NCBI GenBank assembly: GCA_934539295.1
Contig: CAKTCN010000011.1
Coordinates: 17,547-81,546, forward strand
Reading direction: 5' to 3'
Length of the DNA stretch: 64,000 bases
Source: an uncultured Allosphingosinicella sp.
GTDB taxonomy: Bacteria; Pseudomonadota; Alphaproteobacteria; Sphingomonadales; Sphingomonadaceae
Positions 46,713-56,811 of this stretch are shown here, piece by piece. Every line of letters starts with the position of its first letter. Position 1 is the stretch's first letter. A model generated the notes under the pieces. That model saw only the letters and a list, made by a program, of their open reading frames with translations. It was not told where the DNA came from and did no database searches. Both the position numbers and the translations under genes were made by a program.

Positions 46713-47375
46713 ATGAGCATCTTCACCCGCACCCGTGACATCGTCGCCGCAAACTTCGCGGACCTCCTCGAAAAGGCCGAGGATCCTGCAAAGACCGTGC
46801 GCGTGATGATCATGGAAATGGAGGAGACGCTGGTGGACGTCCGCGCCTCGGCCGCCCGCACCATTGCCGACCAGAAGGAAATGCGCAGGCAGATTGCGAA
46901 GCTGGAGATGCTGGAGGACAGCTGGACCGAAAAGGCTGAGCTCGCCCTGTCCAAGGGCCGCGAGGACCTGGCCAAGTCGGCGCTGGTGGAACGCCAGAAG
47001 CTGCGCGACGTCGCTTCTCACATCGAGGGGGAAGTCGCCGTTCTGGACGCATCCATGCGCGCCGCCGATGCCGACATCGCGAAATTGCAGGCCAAGCTGC
47101 GCGAGGCGCGCAGCCGGCAGACACAGATCAGCGCAAGGCTGGAAAGCGCGGAAACGCGCATCCGCCTGCGTCAGGCCTATGCCGGGGCCAAGGTCGAGGA
47201 AGCGTTCGCAGGGTTCGACCTGCTCGAGCGCCGCGCCGACCTGGAGGAAGGCCGCGCCGAGGCATTGGCGCTCGCCGCGTCCGGCATGAGCCTGGAACAG
47301 GAGATTGCGGCGCTGCGCGCATCCGACGCCATCGAGGCCGAGCTGGCCGTCATGAAGGCCGCACACCGCAACTGA
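46713..47375 (+). CDS. pspA: Phage shock protein A
   Basis: The 220-residue protein starts MSIFTRTRDIVAANFADLLE and is almost entirely coiled-coil, with PAKTVRVMIMEMEETLVDVR typical of PspA/Vipp1. It polymerises on damaged inner membranes and helps maintain the proton gradient; in enterobacteria it also inhibits PspF. The ATG at 46713 gives the family start; an upstream reading from 46638 adds unrelated residues. pspC follows after 29 bases. Confidence 0.93.
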   Translation: MSIFTRTRDIVAANFADLLEKAEDPAKTVRVMIMEMEETLVDVRASAARTIADQKEMRRQIAKLEMLEDSWTEKAELALSKGREDLAKSALVERQKLRDVASHIEGEVAVLDASMRAADADIAKLQAKLREARSRQTQISARLESAETRIRLRQAYAGAKVEEAFAGFDLLERRADLEEGRAEALALAASGMSLEQEIAALRASDAIEAELAVMKAAHRN

Positions 47376-47404
47376 ACACACGCATATAACAGGGAGTTTT
47401 TCAC

Positions 47405-47749
47405 ATGGTCCGCAAGGTTTTCACGCTCGACCGGCAGAACAAGATGGCATTCGGCGTCTGCGCCGGCATCGCCCGCCACTTCAACATCGACCCCACCTTC
47501 GTCCGGGTCGGCGTGGTGCTCGTCACATTGCTGGGCGCCTTCCCTTGGACGCTGGTCGCTTATGCGGCCGCTGTCGTGCTCGCCAAGGCAGGTCGCAAGC
47601 ATGTGCGCGACGACCGGCTTTCGACGAACGACCTTCGTCTAAACACGCGCGACATCGACCGCCGGATGGCGGAAGTGGACGCCTATGTCGGTTCGAACGA
47701 CCGGCTGGCGCGCGAAATCGAGATGCTGCGCGACGGCCGCAACGCCTGA
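47405..47749 (+). CDS. pspC: Phage shock protein C (PspC domain)
   Basis: The 114-residue protein has the PspC domain (about 4-65): FTLDRQNKMAFGVCAGIARH, then DPTFVRVGVVLVTLLG and a membrane helix, followed by a helical charged tail ending REIEMLRDGRNA. PspC senses membrane stress and binds PspA. AGGGAG lies before the ATG. Confidence 0.92.
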   Translation: MVRKVFTLDRQNKMAFGVCAGIARHFNIDPTFVRVGVVLVTLLGAFPWTLVAYAAAVVLAKAGRKHVRDDRLSTNDLRLNTRDIDRRMAEVDAYVGSNDRLAREIEMLRDGRNA

Positions 47750-47767
47750 ACCGATGGGAGGAAAGCT

Positions 47768-48001
47768 ATGACCGAGATGTGGATGTCCGTCGCGATAGCA
47801 GGCTTCGGCCTGCTGGCGCTGACCCTGACGCTGGCCGCGGCCCTCAAGGGCTGGCAGAGCTGGCTCGACTTCAAGCGGATGGAACTGGGCTTGAAGCGCG
47901 AAGGCGAAGGCCGCAGCCCCGCCATGGAGCGGATCGAAATGGCCGATCTCAAGGAGCGGATCAGGAAGCTCGAATCGATCGCCAGTTGCGTCGACCTGTA
48001 A
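47768..48001 (+). CDS. PspB-like small membrane protein, 77 aa
   Basis: One N-terminal transmembrane helix (about 6-26) is followed by an amphipathic, charged helix (about 30-75) with DLKERIRKLESIA near the end. The layout, length and location after pspC match PspB, but sequence identity to PspB is not obvious to me. GGGAGG precedes the ATG. It is probably the last gene of the set. Confidence 0.65.
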   Translation: MTEMWMSVAIAGFGLLALTLTLAAALKGWQSWLDFKRMELGLKREGEGRSPAMERIEMADLKERIRKLESIASCVDL

Positions 48002-48041
48002 CAAGTGCAGCGCTTCGTCGGCAGAAGGGCAGGGTCGCGCC

Positions 48042-48524
48042 TTACTCGCCAATTCTGTGGCGCACGGTCTTGCCGCCCTTGATCTGCCATATATCGCCGA
48101 ACTGCTCATGCGGGATGTCGGCCGGGCGATCACCGCCGAGCTGTTCGATGATGTCCGGCACGGTGTTGCTGTGCCCGACCACCACCAGCTCCCCAGCGGT
48201 GGCCCGCACCTGCGCCAGCGGCACTGCGCTTTTGCGCGGATCATAGAGGATCGGCGTCAATCCCTTGGCCGCGGCAAGCGGTGCCGCGCTCTGCTGTGCA
48301 CGTTTGGTGTTGCTGACGATCAGCACATCGATCTTCCTGCCCGCGAACCACGTCGCGACTCGCTCGGCATTGGCCTGCCCTTGCGCGGTCAGATCGGGGT
48401 CGTTCACTCCGGCCGGCGTGTTCAGGTGGCGCATGACGTAGATGGAGCGCGCCGACATGTCGGGCATCATGTCCGTACATGCCGCGACGGCGAGCGCGGC
48501 CAAGGGGAGGAGCATCTTCAACAT
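48042..48524 (-). CDS. Lipoprotein of the histidine phosphatase family
   Basis: The 160-residue protein has a lipobox (LAVAAC, Cys 16), the catalytic His in YVMRHLNTP, VSNTKRAQQSAAPLA with the phosphate-binding Arg, and the second His in VVVGHSNTVPDII. The usual RHG/RHA triad reads RHL here, as in some SixA/PGAM relatives. It is probably a periplasmic phosphatase of unknown substrate. It converges with the psp-like set. Confidence 0.82.
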   Translation of the reverse strand: MLKMLLPLAALAVAACTDMMPDMSARSIYVMRHLNTPAGVNDPDLTAQGQANAERVATWFAGRKIDVLIVSNTKRAQQSAAPLAAAKGLTPILYDPRKSAVPLAQVRATAGELVVVGHSNTVPDIIEQLGGDRPADIPHEQFGDIWQIKGGKTVRHRIGE

Positions 48525-48697
48525 AAGGAATTCTCCTCATGATCGGCGTGCGGTGGCAACTCTCTTCCAACCGTCTTCCTCGCACACGTAAAATCTTCTA
48601 GATGGCGCCGCAAGGCCGGTGGGCGGAACCCTCCTCCCGCCTGGCTATTGAGAACAAGCGGCAGGCGACCTTCACGGCGACCCGCCGATGAGGATGA

Positions 48698-50994
<2,297 letters not shown>

Positions 50995-52317
50995 GTGGCC
51001 CGCTTTGAATTCAAGCTCCCCGACATCGGGGAAGGCATCGCCGAGGCGGAAATCGTCGCCTGGCACGTCAAGGTCGGCGACATCGTCGGCGAGGACCAGC
51101 AGATCGCCGACATGATGACCGACAAGGCGACGGTGGAGATGGAATCCCCGGTTGCCGGCCGCGTCGTGAGCCTGGCGGGCGAGGTCGGTGACCAGGTTGC
51201 GATTGGCGCCGTGCTGGTCACGTTTGAGACTGAAGGCGAGGTTGCGGCCGAGCGCGAGGACAGTGTGGCACTGGCCGACGGATTGGTGGAGCCGACACAG
51301 GCGCAGGAAGAGGCTGTTCCGAGTCTTGAGGAAGAGGCCGAACCTCAGCCCACTCCCCAGCCGTTCGCTTCGAGCGAAGTCGGGAAGCGTTCACTCGCGC
51401 CGGAAGCTGAGAAAGGTTTCTCGACTTCGCTCGAAAGGAACGGAGGTGGAGGCGAGAAGGCCAAGGTCCTGGCCTCCCCCGCCGTGCGCCAGCGTGCCCG
51501 CGACCTCGGCATCGATCTCGCCCAGGTCCGCACCACGTCCGACCGCATCCGTCATTCGGACCTCGACGCCTACCTCCTCTACAATGGCGGCACCGTCTCC
51601 CAACGCGGCTCCGCACCGCGGCAGGACGAGGAGGTCAAGGTCGTGGGCCTTCGCCGCCGCATTGCCGAGAATATGCAGGAGGCCAAGCGCCGCATCCCGC
51701 ACTTCACCTATGTGGATGAGGTCGATGTCACCGCGCTCGAACAGACGCGCGCGATGATGAACGCCGATCGCGGCGGGAACCCGAAGCTGACGCTGCTCCC
51801 GTTTCTCATCACCGCCATGACCCGCGTCCTGCCCGATTATCCGCAGATCAACGCGCGCTATGACGACGAGGCGAACGTGGTCACGCGTTCGGGCGCGGTG
51901 CACATGGGCATGGCCACGCAGACCGATAGCGGCTTGGCCGTGCCCGTCATCCGCAATGCTGAGCGACTGAGCGTCTGGGACCTCGCGCGCGAAATCCTGC
52001 GCCTGGCCGATGCCACCCGCACCGGAAAGTCGAGCCGGGAGGAGCTGTCCGGCTCCACCATCACCATCTCGTCGTTGGGGCCGATGGGCGGCATCGTGTC
52101 CACGCCCGTCATCAACCGGCCCGAAGTGGCGATCATCGCCGTCAACAAGGTCAAGGAGACGCCGGTGGTGATCGACGGACGCATCGAGGTGCGCAAGATC
52201 ATGAACCTGTCGCTGTCCTGCGATCACCGCGTGGTCGATGGCTGGGACGCCGCCAGCTTCGTTCAGGATCTGAAAAAGGTGTTGGAGAAGCCGCTGTTGC
52301 TTCTTTCGATGGGCTGA
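50995..52317 (+). CDS. bkdB: Branched-chain 2-oxoacid dehydrogenase E2, with repeat-derived linker
   Basis: The 440-residue acyltransferase has one lipoyl domain (1-80, lipoyl K44 in MMTDKATVEME), a linker, an E1/E3-binding domain (about 155-190, SPAVRQRARDLGIDLAQV) and the catalytic core ending in SCDHRVVDG (H411, D415). Residues about 123-149 (starting PFASSEVGKRSL) are encoded by a palindromic repeat of the family also found at 5031-5109, inserted in frame between lipoyl and binding domains. Start is GTG directly after E1 beta. It transfers branched acyl groups to CoA. Confidence 0.93.
   Translation: MARFEFKLPDIGEGIAEAEIVAWHVKVGDIVGEDQQIADMMTDKATVEMESPVAGRVVSLAGEVGDQVAIGAVLVTFETEGEVAAEREDSVALADGLVEPTQAQEEAVPSLEEEAEPQPTPQPFASSEVGKRSLAPEAEKGFSTSLERNGGGGEKAKVLASPAVRQRARDLGIDLAQVRTTSDRIRHSDLDAYLLYNGGTVSQRGSAPRQDEEVKVVGLRRRIAENMQEAKRRIPHFTYVDEVDVTALEQTRAMMNADRGGNPKLTLLPFLITAMTRVLPDYPQINARYDDEANVVTRSGAVHMGMATQTDSGLAVPVIRNAERLSVWDLAREILRLADATRTGKSSREELSGSTITISSLGPMGGIVSTPVINRPEVAIIAVNKVKETPVVIDGRIEVRKIMNLSLSCDHRVVDGWDAASFVQDLKKVLEKPLLLLSMG
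51361..51443. repeat. Palindromic repeat, family 3, copy inside bkdB coding sequence
   Basis: Arms 51361-51386 (CCGTTCGCTTCGAGCGAAGT, then CGGGAA) and 51418-51443 (TTCTCGACTTCGCTCGAA, then AGGAACGG) match the arms of the intergenic element at 5031-5109. The coding frame is kept through it. Confidence 0.88.
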
Positions 52318-52324
52318 TCCACCC

Positions 52325-52475
52325 GCATCACGTCATCGCGAGGAGCGGCAGCGACGAAGCGATTTACGCGGCATCACGTCAGCCCTGAGTTGCTTCGCGC
52401 CGCTCGCCCGACCAAGTGGCGGGCAAGCAGGCACAAACGATCTTCCCCCGATCAGGACAACCCTGCATCACGTCA
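52325..52475. repeat. Intergenic repeat region with three 11-bp direct repeats
   Basis: GCATCACGTCA occurs at 52325, 52371 and 52465. Between them a partly palindromic element pairs GAGCGGC...GCGACGAAGC (near 52342-52360) with GCTTCGCGCCGCTC (near 52392-52405). The region separates bkdB from the TonB receptor; apart from these repeats nothing coding is seen in 52318-52535. Confidence 0.6.
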
Positions 52476-52535
52476 TGAAGCCGTCACGATCATGTTGGAA
52501 GGCGGCAGGCACAAGAACCAGGGGGCTGTATTCTT

Positions 52536-55055
52536 ATGAAGTCCGATCTGCTCGCCGCCGCGAGTCTCGCTGCGCTGTTCGCTGCCCATCCCGCGCGGGC
52601 GCAGGACGCTGCGCCCGTGGACGAAAGCGAGGAGGCGATCGTCGTCACCGCGCAGTATCGCGAGCAGGATCCGGTCGAAGTACCATTCGCGCTTACCGCT
52701 TATTCGGGTGACCAACTCGGCACGCTCGGCATCGAGGAATTCGAAGAACTATCCGAATTTGTGCCGGGCTTCGAAGTGCAGAGCCAGTCGCCGAACAATT
52801 CCGGCTTCGTCATGCGCGGCATCACGTCGGACAGCGGCGATGCCTTCACCGAACCGCGCGTGTCGGTCTTCCAGGACGGCGTCTCGATCTCCAAGTCGCG
52901 CGGCTCCTACGTCGAACTGTTCGATGTCGAGCGGGTCGAGATCGCCAAGGGTCCGCAATCGACGCTCTATGGCCGCGGCGCGCTGATCGGCGCGGTCAAC
53001 ATCGTCCAGAACAAGGCCGATCCGGATGCCGGCGATTTCGCGGCCCGAGCCTATTACGGCAACTTCAATGCGTGGCTGGGCGAGGCGATGATCAACGCGC
53101 CCATGGGCGACAAAGCAGCGCTTCGCGTCTCAGGCCGCGCCAAGCATCGCGACGGCTATGTCGAAAATCTGCTCGGCGGCGACGATTTCGCCTCCACCGA
53201 CACCTGGGCGATCCGCGGTGCATTGCGGGCCGAGCCGAGCGAGCGGATCACGCTGGACGTGATCGCCAATTACCAGCGCGACAATCCCACTGGCACCAGC
53301 TTCAAATCGCTGAACTTCAATCCGACCGACCCTGCCACCGGAACGGTCCTCGGCGGCCGCGATGCGGATGACGGCGCTGCGCTGCGGGCCAGCAACGGCT
53401 TCGCCGACGGCACCCGGCTCGGCCTTGATCGCGAGGTGTTCGGGGTCACCGGCCTCGCCGCGATCGAATTGTCGGGTACGCTGACGCTGAACGCGATCAC
53501 CGCTTATCGCGAGTTCGACGCTCTCGAAGTCTTCGATGCGGACGGCATATCGCTGCCGCTCCTCACGGTCGCCGAAGATGCGGTCGGAGAGCAGTTCAGC
53601 CAGGAACTGCGCCTCGGCTTCGACAATGGCGGGGCGATCAGCGGCTTCGTCGGCGCGAGCTATTTCAAGGAGAAGGGCAGTGTCCGCGTGCCGTTCCAGT
53701 TCGACGAAAGGATTGCGCTGGCGCAGCTGGTCGGCGTGCTGAACGGCCCGGCGGCGCTCGGCCGCCCGGCCACCGATCCGGCCCCGATCTCATTGTTCGG
53801 CAGCACCGCCTTCACCGGCGCCCTGTTGCAGGCCGTGGCGGGTGCACGCGGCGTCGCATTGCCGGCCACGCAGGCGCAGGCGATCGCGGCCAACCTCAAG
53901 TTCGATCACCGCGAAAGCTATACCAACGCAGCGACGACCGAGGCTTTCGACATCTTCGGCGACGTGACGGTGCGCTTGTCCGAGCAGTTCGAGATCGGCG
54001 CGGGCCTTCGATACACGCGCGATGACAAGAGTTCGTCGATCAGTTCCGCCGTGCTCAACGGCCGCTCTATCCTGGGCGGCTTCATCGGCGCCCTGACGCA
54101 GCCCGCGCCCGTTCGCAGCGCTCTGCTCGGCGCGCTCACCGTGCCTGGCGCGGCGAACATTCCGCAATCGGCGGCTTATCCCGTGCCGCTTTTCGGGCTG
54201 TTCGCGCAGCCCACCGCGGGCAATGGCGCAACCGTGTCCGACGACCTGACCAATGACGGTTTCGCCTGGCGCCTTACGGCACGCTATGCGCCGAACGCGG
54301 ATAGCAGCCTCTACGCCACATATGCGCGCGGCCGCCGCCCGCAGGTGCTGGAATCGACCGCACCGGCCACGCCGTTCGGCGCACCGAATTTCCTGGTCGT
54401 GGACGCGGAGACGGTGGACAGTTTCGAGGTCGGCGCGAAGACGGCGATCGGCCGCGCGCTCTACGTCGATGCCGCGCTTTTCTACTATAGTTACGACAAC
54501 TTTCAGACGACAGTTCAGCAGGGCCTGGAACTCGTCACCGCCAATGCCGGCGAGGCGCAGGCTTACGGCCTGGAAACCCAGTTCCGCTGGACGCCAAGCC
54601 CATGGCTGCGCCTATTCGGCAACTACGCCTATAATCACAGCCGCTTCAGGACGGGCGCGCGCGACGGCAACCGCTTCCGCCTGTCGCCCGATCATAGCGC
54701 AGCGCTCGGGGCCACCTTCTCGGCGGATCTGGGTGATGGCAGGATCGCGTTCACGCCGTCGGTCACCTACCAGTCGCGCGTCTTCTTCGACGACGATAAT
54801 GACCGCCCCGACCTGCAGGCGGACGCACTCGTCCCCGACCTCATCGTCGACGAGTTGCAGGACGGCTATGCACTGATCAATGCGCGCCTTGGCTACACGT
54901 TCGACAGCGGCCTTGGCGTCGAAATGTTCGTCGATAACCTGTTCGACGAGAGCTACATCAAGGATGCCGGCAATGTCGGCGACAATCTCGGCCTGCCGAC
55001 CTTCATCGCGGGCGAGCCGCGCATATACGGCATCCAGGCCTCCGTCCGCTTCTAG
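52536..55055 (+). CDS. TonB-dependent outer-membrane receptor
   Basis: The 839-residue protein has a signal peptide (to about residue 23), a TonB-box-like EEAIVVTAQYRE, a plug domain (about 45-150) with VPGFEVQSQSPNNSGFVMRG and RVEIAKGPQSTLYGRGALIG, and a long beta-barrel ending with the aromatic YGIQASVRF. The family takes up siderophores, vitamins or sugars powered by TonB. The substrate is unknown; long inserts near residues 400-460 and 500-560 suggest large external loops. No regulator, such as an anti-sigma gene, is adjacent. Confidence 0.92.
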   Translation: MKSDLLAAASLAALFAAHPARAQDAAPVDESEEAIVVTAQYREQDPVEVPFALTAYSGDQLGTLGIEEFEELSEFVPGFEVQSQSPNNSGFVMRGITSDSGDAFTEPRVSVFQDGVSISKSRGSYVELFDVERVEIAKGPQSTLYGRGALIGAVNIVQNKADPDAGDFAARAYYGNFNAWLGEAMINAPMGDKAALRVSGRAKHRDGYVENLLGGDDFASTDTWAIRGALRAEPSERITLDVIANYQRDNPTGTSFKSLNFNPTDPATGTVLGGRDADDGAALRASNGFADGTRLGLDREVFGVTGLAAIELSGTLTLNAITAYREFDALEVFDADGISLPLLTVAEDAVGEQFSQELRLGFDNGGAISGFVGASYFKEKGSVRVPFQFDERIALAQLVGVLNGPAALGRPATDPAPISLFGSTAFTGALLQAVAGARGVALPATQAQAIAANLKFDHRESYTNAATTEAFDIFGDVTVRLSEQFEIGAGLRYTRDDKSSSISSAVLNGRSILGGFIGALTQPAPVRSALLGALTVPGAANIPQSAAYPVPLFGLFAQPTAGNGATVSDDLTNDGFAWRLTARYAPNADSSLYATYARGRRPQVLESTAPATPFGAPNFLVVDAETVDSFEVGAKTAIGRALYVDAALFYYSYDNFQTTVQQGLELVTANAGEAQAYGLETQFRWTPSPWLRLFGNYAYNHSRFRTGARDGNRFRLSPDHSAALGATFSADLGDGRIAFTPSVTYQSRVFFDDDNDRPDLQADALVPDLIVDELQDGYALINARLGYTFDSGLGVEMFVDNLFDESYIKDAGNVGDNLGLPTFIAGEPRIYGIQASVRF

Positions 55056-55061
55056 GCCGGG

Positions 55062-56108
55062 TCAGGCTGCCTCCTCGCCCGGGATCGGCGTGTCGGTGCC
55101 GAGTGCCTCACGCACGTAGAGGCGCTTCACCATGACGTAGACGACGACCAGCAAAGGCGCGCCGAGCAGGATGCCGATCGTGCCGAACACCAGGGTCGCG
55201 GCGACGATGGCGAACAGCAGCAGGGCAGGGGGCAGTTCGACTGCGCGCTGCTGCACCAAAGGCTCGATAAGGTTGCCCTCGAGCTGCTGGATGATGAGGA
55301 AGAGCAGCGCCACCCACAGGGCCGAGGTGGGGCTGGACGCAAGCGCGAGCAGCACGGCCGGCACTGCGGACAGGATCGGCCCGATGAATGGGATGAATTC
55401 CAGCAGGCCGGCAAGCAGCGCCAGGGTAAGTGCGGAGGGCACGCCGATGATCGTGAGCCCGACGCCGGTCAGGATCGCGACGAAGGTCATGGAGACGAGC
55501 CGGCCCTTCAGCCACAGCTGCAGCGCCCGGCCGCTATCGTGCAGCGTTTCGTCCATCAGCGGGCGCTTGCCTGCGGGGATCAGCTTCAGCAGCCCCTTGC
55601 GGTAGAGGCCGGGCTGCGCGGCGACATAGATGCCGCCGAAGATGACCAGGACCAGATCGGTGAGCCCGCTGCCGACCGACATGACGAGCCCGCTGACATT
55701 GGACAGCACGCTCGAGCTCGTTCCGCCCTGCATCAGGCGCTCGACCTGTCCGGACAGGCCCCATTGTTCCAGCCGGCCTTGCAGGCTCGCCCATGCCTTG
55801 GGAATGAGATCCGCCAGGTTGCTCGTCTGCTGTGCGACCTCCGCGCCGAACAGCCACAATGCCATCGCCAGCACGCCGAACACCAGCAGCACCGCCGCGC
55901 CGAGCGACCAGCCCTCGCCGATGCCGAAGCGGTGGTGGATGGGCCGCGCGATCATGCGCAGCACCACCGACACCAGCACCGCGCCGAACACCAGCATCAG
56001 CAGCTCGCGAAGCTGCCATGCCAGCCAGCACAGGATCAATATGGCCGCGACCACCAGCGTCTTGGTTGCGAGCAGCTTCAGCTCCGCCGTACGATTGGTG
56101 TCGGCCAC
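55062..56108 (-). CDS. AI-2E/PerM-family membrane transporter
   Basis: The 348-residue protein has about eight transmembrane helices in the UPF0118/PerM pattern: a helix pair at 15-60, a central soluble stretch (about 90-150), and the later GLLEFIPFIGPILSAVPAVL and LEGNLIEPLVQQRAVELPPA motifs. Members are proposed to export autoinducer-2 or exchange ions; the role here is unknown. It converges with the TonB receptor and is divergent from the small gene at 56189. Confidence 0.88.
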   Translation of the reverse strand: MADTNRTAELKLLATKTLVVAAILILCWLAWQLRELLMLVFGAVLVSVVLRMIARPIHHRFGIGEGWSLGAAVLLVFGVLAMALWLFGAEVAQQTSNLADLIPKAWASLQGRLEQWGLSGQVERLMQGGTSSSVLSNVSGLVMSVGSGLTDLVLVIFGGIYVAAQPGLYRKGLLKLIPAGKRPLMDETLHDSGRALQLWLKGRLVSMTFVAILTGVGLTIIGVPSALTLALLAGLLEFIPFIGPILSAVPAVLLALASSPTSALWVALLFLIIQQLEGNLIEPLVQQRAVELPPALLLFAIVAATLVFGTIGILLGAPLLVVVYVMVKRLYVREALGTDTPIPGEEAA

Positions 56109-56126
56109 TCAGCCCGCCTTCCTGTT

Positions 56127-56152
56127 GGAACATTCCTGCGGCCCCAAACGCT
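56127..56152 (+). promoter_or_regulatory. Possible EcfG-type promoter, one mismatch
   Basis: GGAAC (56127-56131), 17 bases beginning ATT, then CGCT (56149-56152) in place of CGTT; 36 bases before the 69-residue ORF. Confidence 0.35.
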
Positions 56153-56188
56153 GTTGCGACCAAATGGGTTCTTCGTTGGAGACATGAA

Positions 56189-56398
56189 ATGATCGGCAAG
56201 ATCGCAGGCGCCGTGATCGGCAAGAAGGTGGCGCAGCGTTATGGAAACGGCACTCGCGGAGTGGTGATCGGTGCACTGGCGCCTGTCGTCATGCGCCGCG
56301 CCTTCGGCCCGCTCGGGCTCGCGCTCGCGGGCGGCTATGCGGCCAAGAAATTCTACGACAGCCGCAAGCTGCGCAAGGGCTACCGCGCGGACGTCTAA
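56189..56398 (+). CDS. Small glycine-rich membrane-associated protein, 69 aa
   Basis: MIGKIAGAVIGKKVAQRYGN and the following GVVIGALAPVVMRRAFGPLG/LALAGGYAAKKFYDSRK show two Gly/Ala-rich hydrophobic helices with basic ends, reminiscent of glycine-zipper proteins. I do not recognise a named family. A possible stress promoter lies upstream. Its 3' end overlaps the convergent gene by four bases. Confidence 0.6.
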   Translation: MIGKIAGAVIGKKVAQRYGNGTRGVVIGALAPVVMRRAFGPLGLALAGGYAAKKFYDSRKLRKGYRADV

Positions 56399-56811
56399 GC
56401 GCCAGCCTGTTGAATCTCGGGAGCGCTCGGCTGGGCCGGGCGCTCCTTGCGCACGAACAGTTTCGTATAGCGGCCGATCACCAGCAAAATGGTCGGCCAC
56501 AACATGGTATTCCACAGATCCTTGATCGTCTCGCCCCAGGCGAGCGCTCCCAGGTAGTCTGGCTTTCCCAGATCGGCATAGTTTCGCCGAAGGTCGAATG
56601 CTTCATTGGCCAGTTCGAAGGCGAGTACCACCAGCCACGGGAAGCGACTGCGCCGGTTTTGGCGAAACACGAACATGGCCAGCATGTAGATCAGCAGCGC
56701 GGCGTGGATGTGCAGCGCATCCTTTTCCAGCCCTGTATAGGATTCGATGAACACCTTCAGGTCGCCGTAGCGGGATGCAGTCTCGGCCGTGAGCGCGTTG
56801 AGGTTTTTCAA
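56395..56811 (-). CDS. Hypothetical membrane protein, 138 aa
   Basis: The protein has two or three hydrophobic segments (HIHAALLIYMLAMFVF, then PWLVVLAFELANEAFDL and TMLWPTILLVIGRY) and resembles uncharacterised inner-membrane proteins. The only suitable start is a TTG at 56811 overlapping the TGA of the ABC transporter gene (minus-strand order), so it is probably translated by coupling. The next in-frame ATG would remove 42 residues including the first helix region. Confidence 0.6.
   Translation of the reverse strand: MKNLNALTAETASRYGDLKVFIESYTGLEKDALHIHAALLIYMLAMFVFRQNRRSRFPWLVVLAFELANEAFDLRRNYADLGKPDYLGALAWGETIKDLWNTMLWPTILLVIGRYTKLFVRKERPAQPSAPEIQQAGA

Noticed and set aside
52325-52475. 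CRISPR-like array
   Set aside because: Only three short repeats with unequal spacing and no cas genes in the window.
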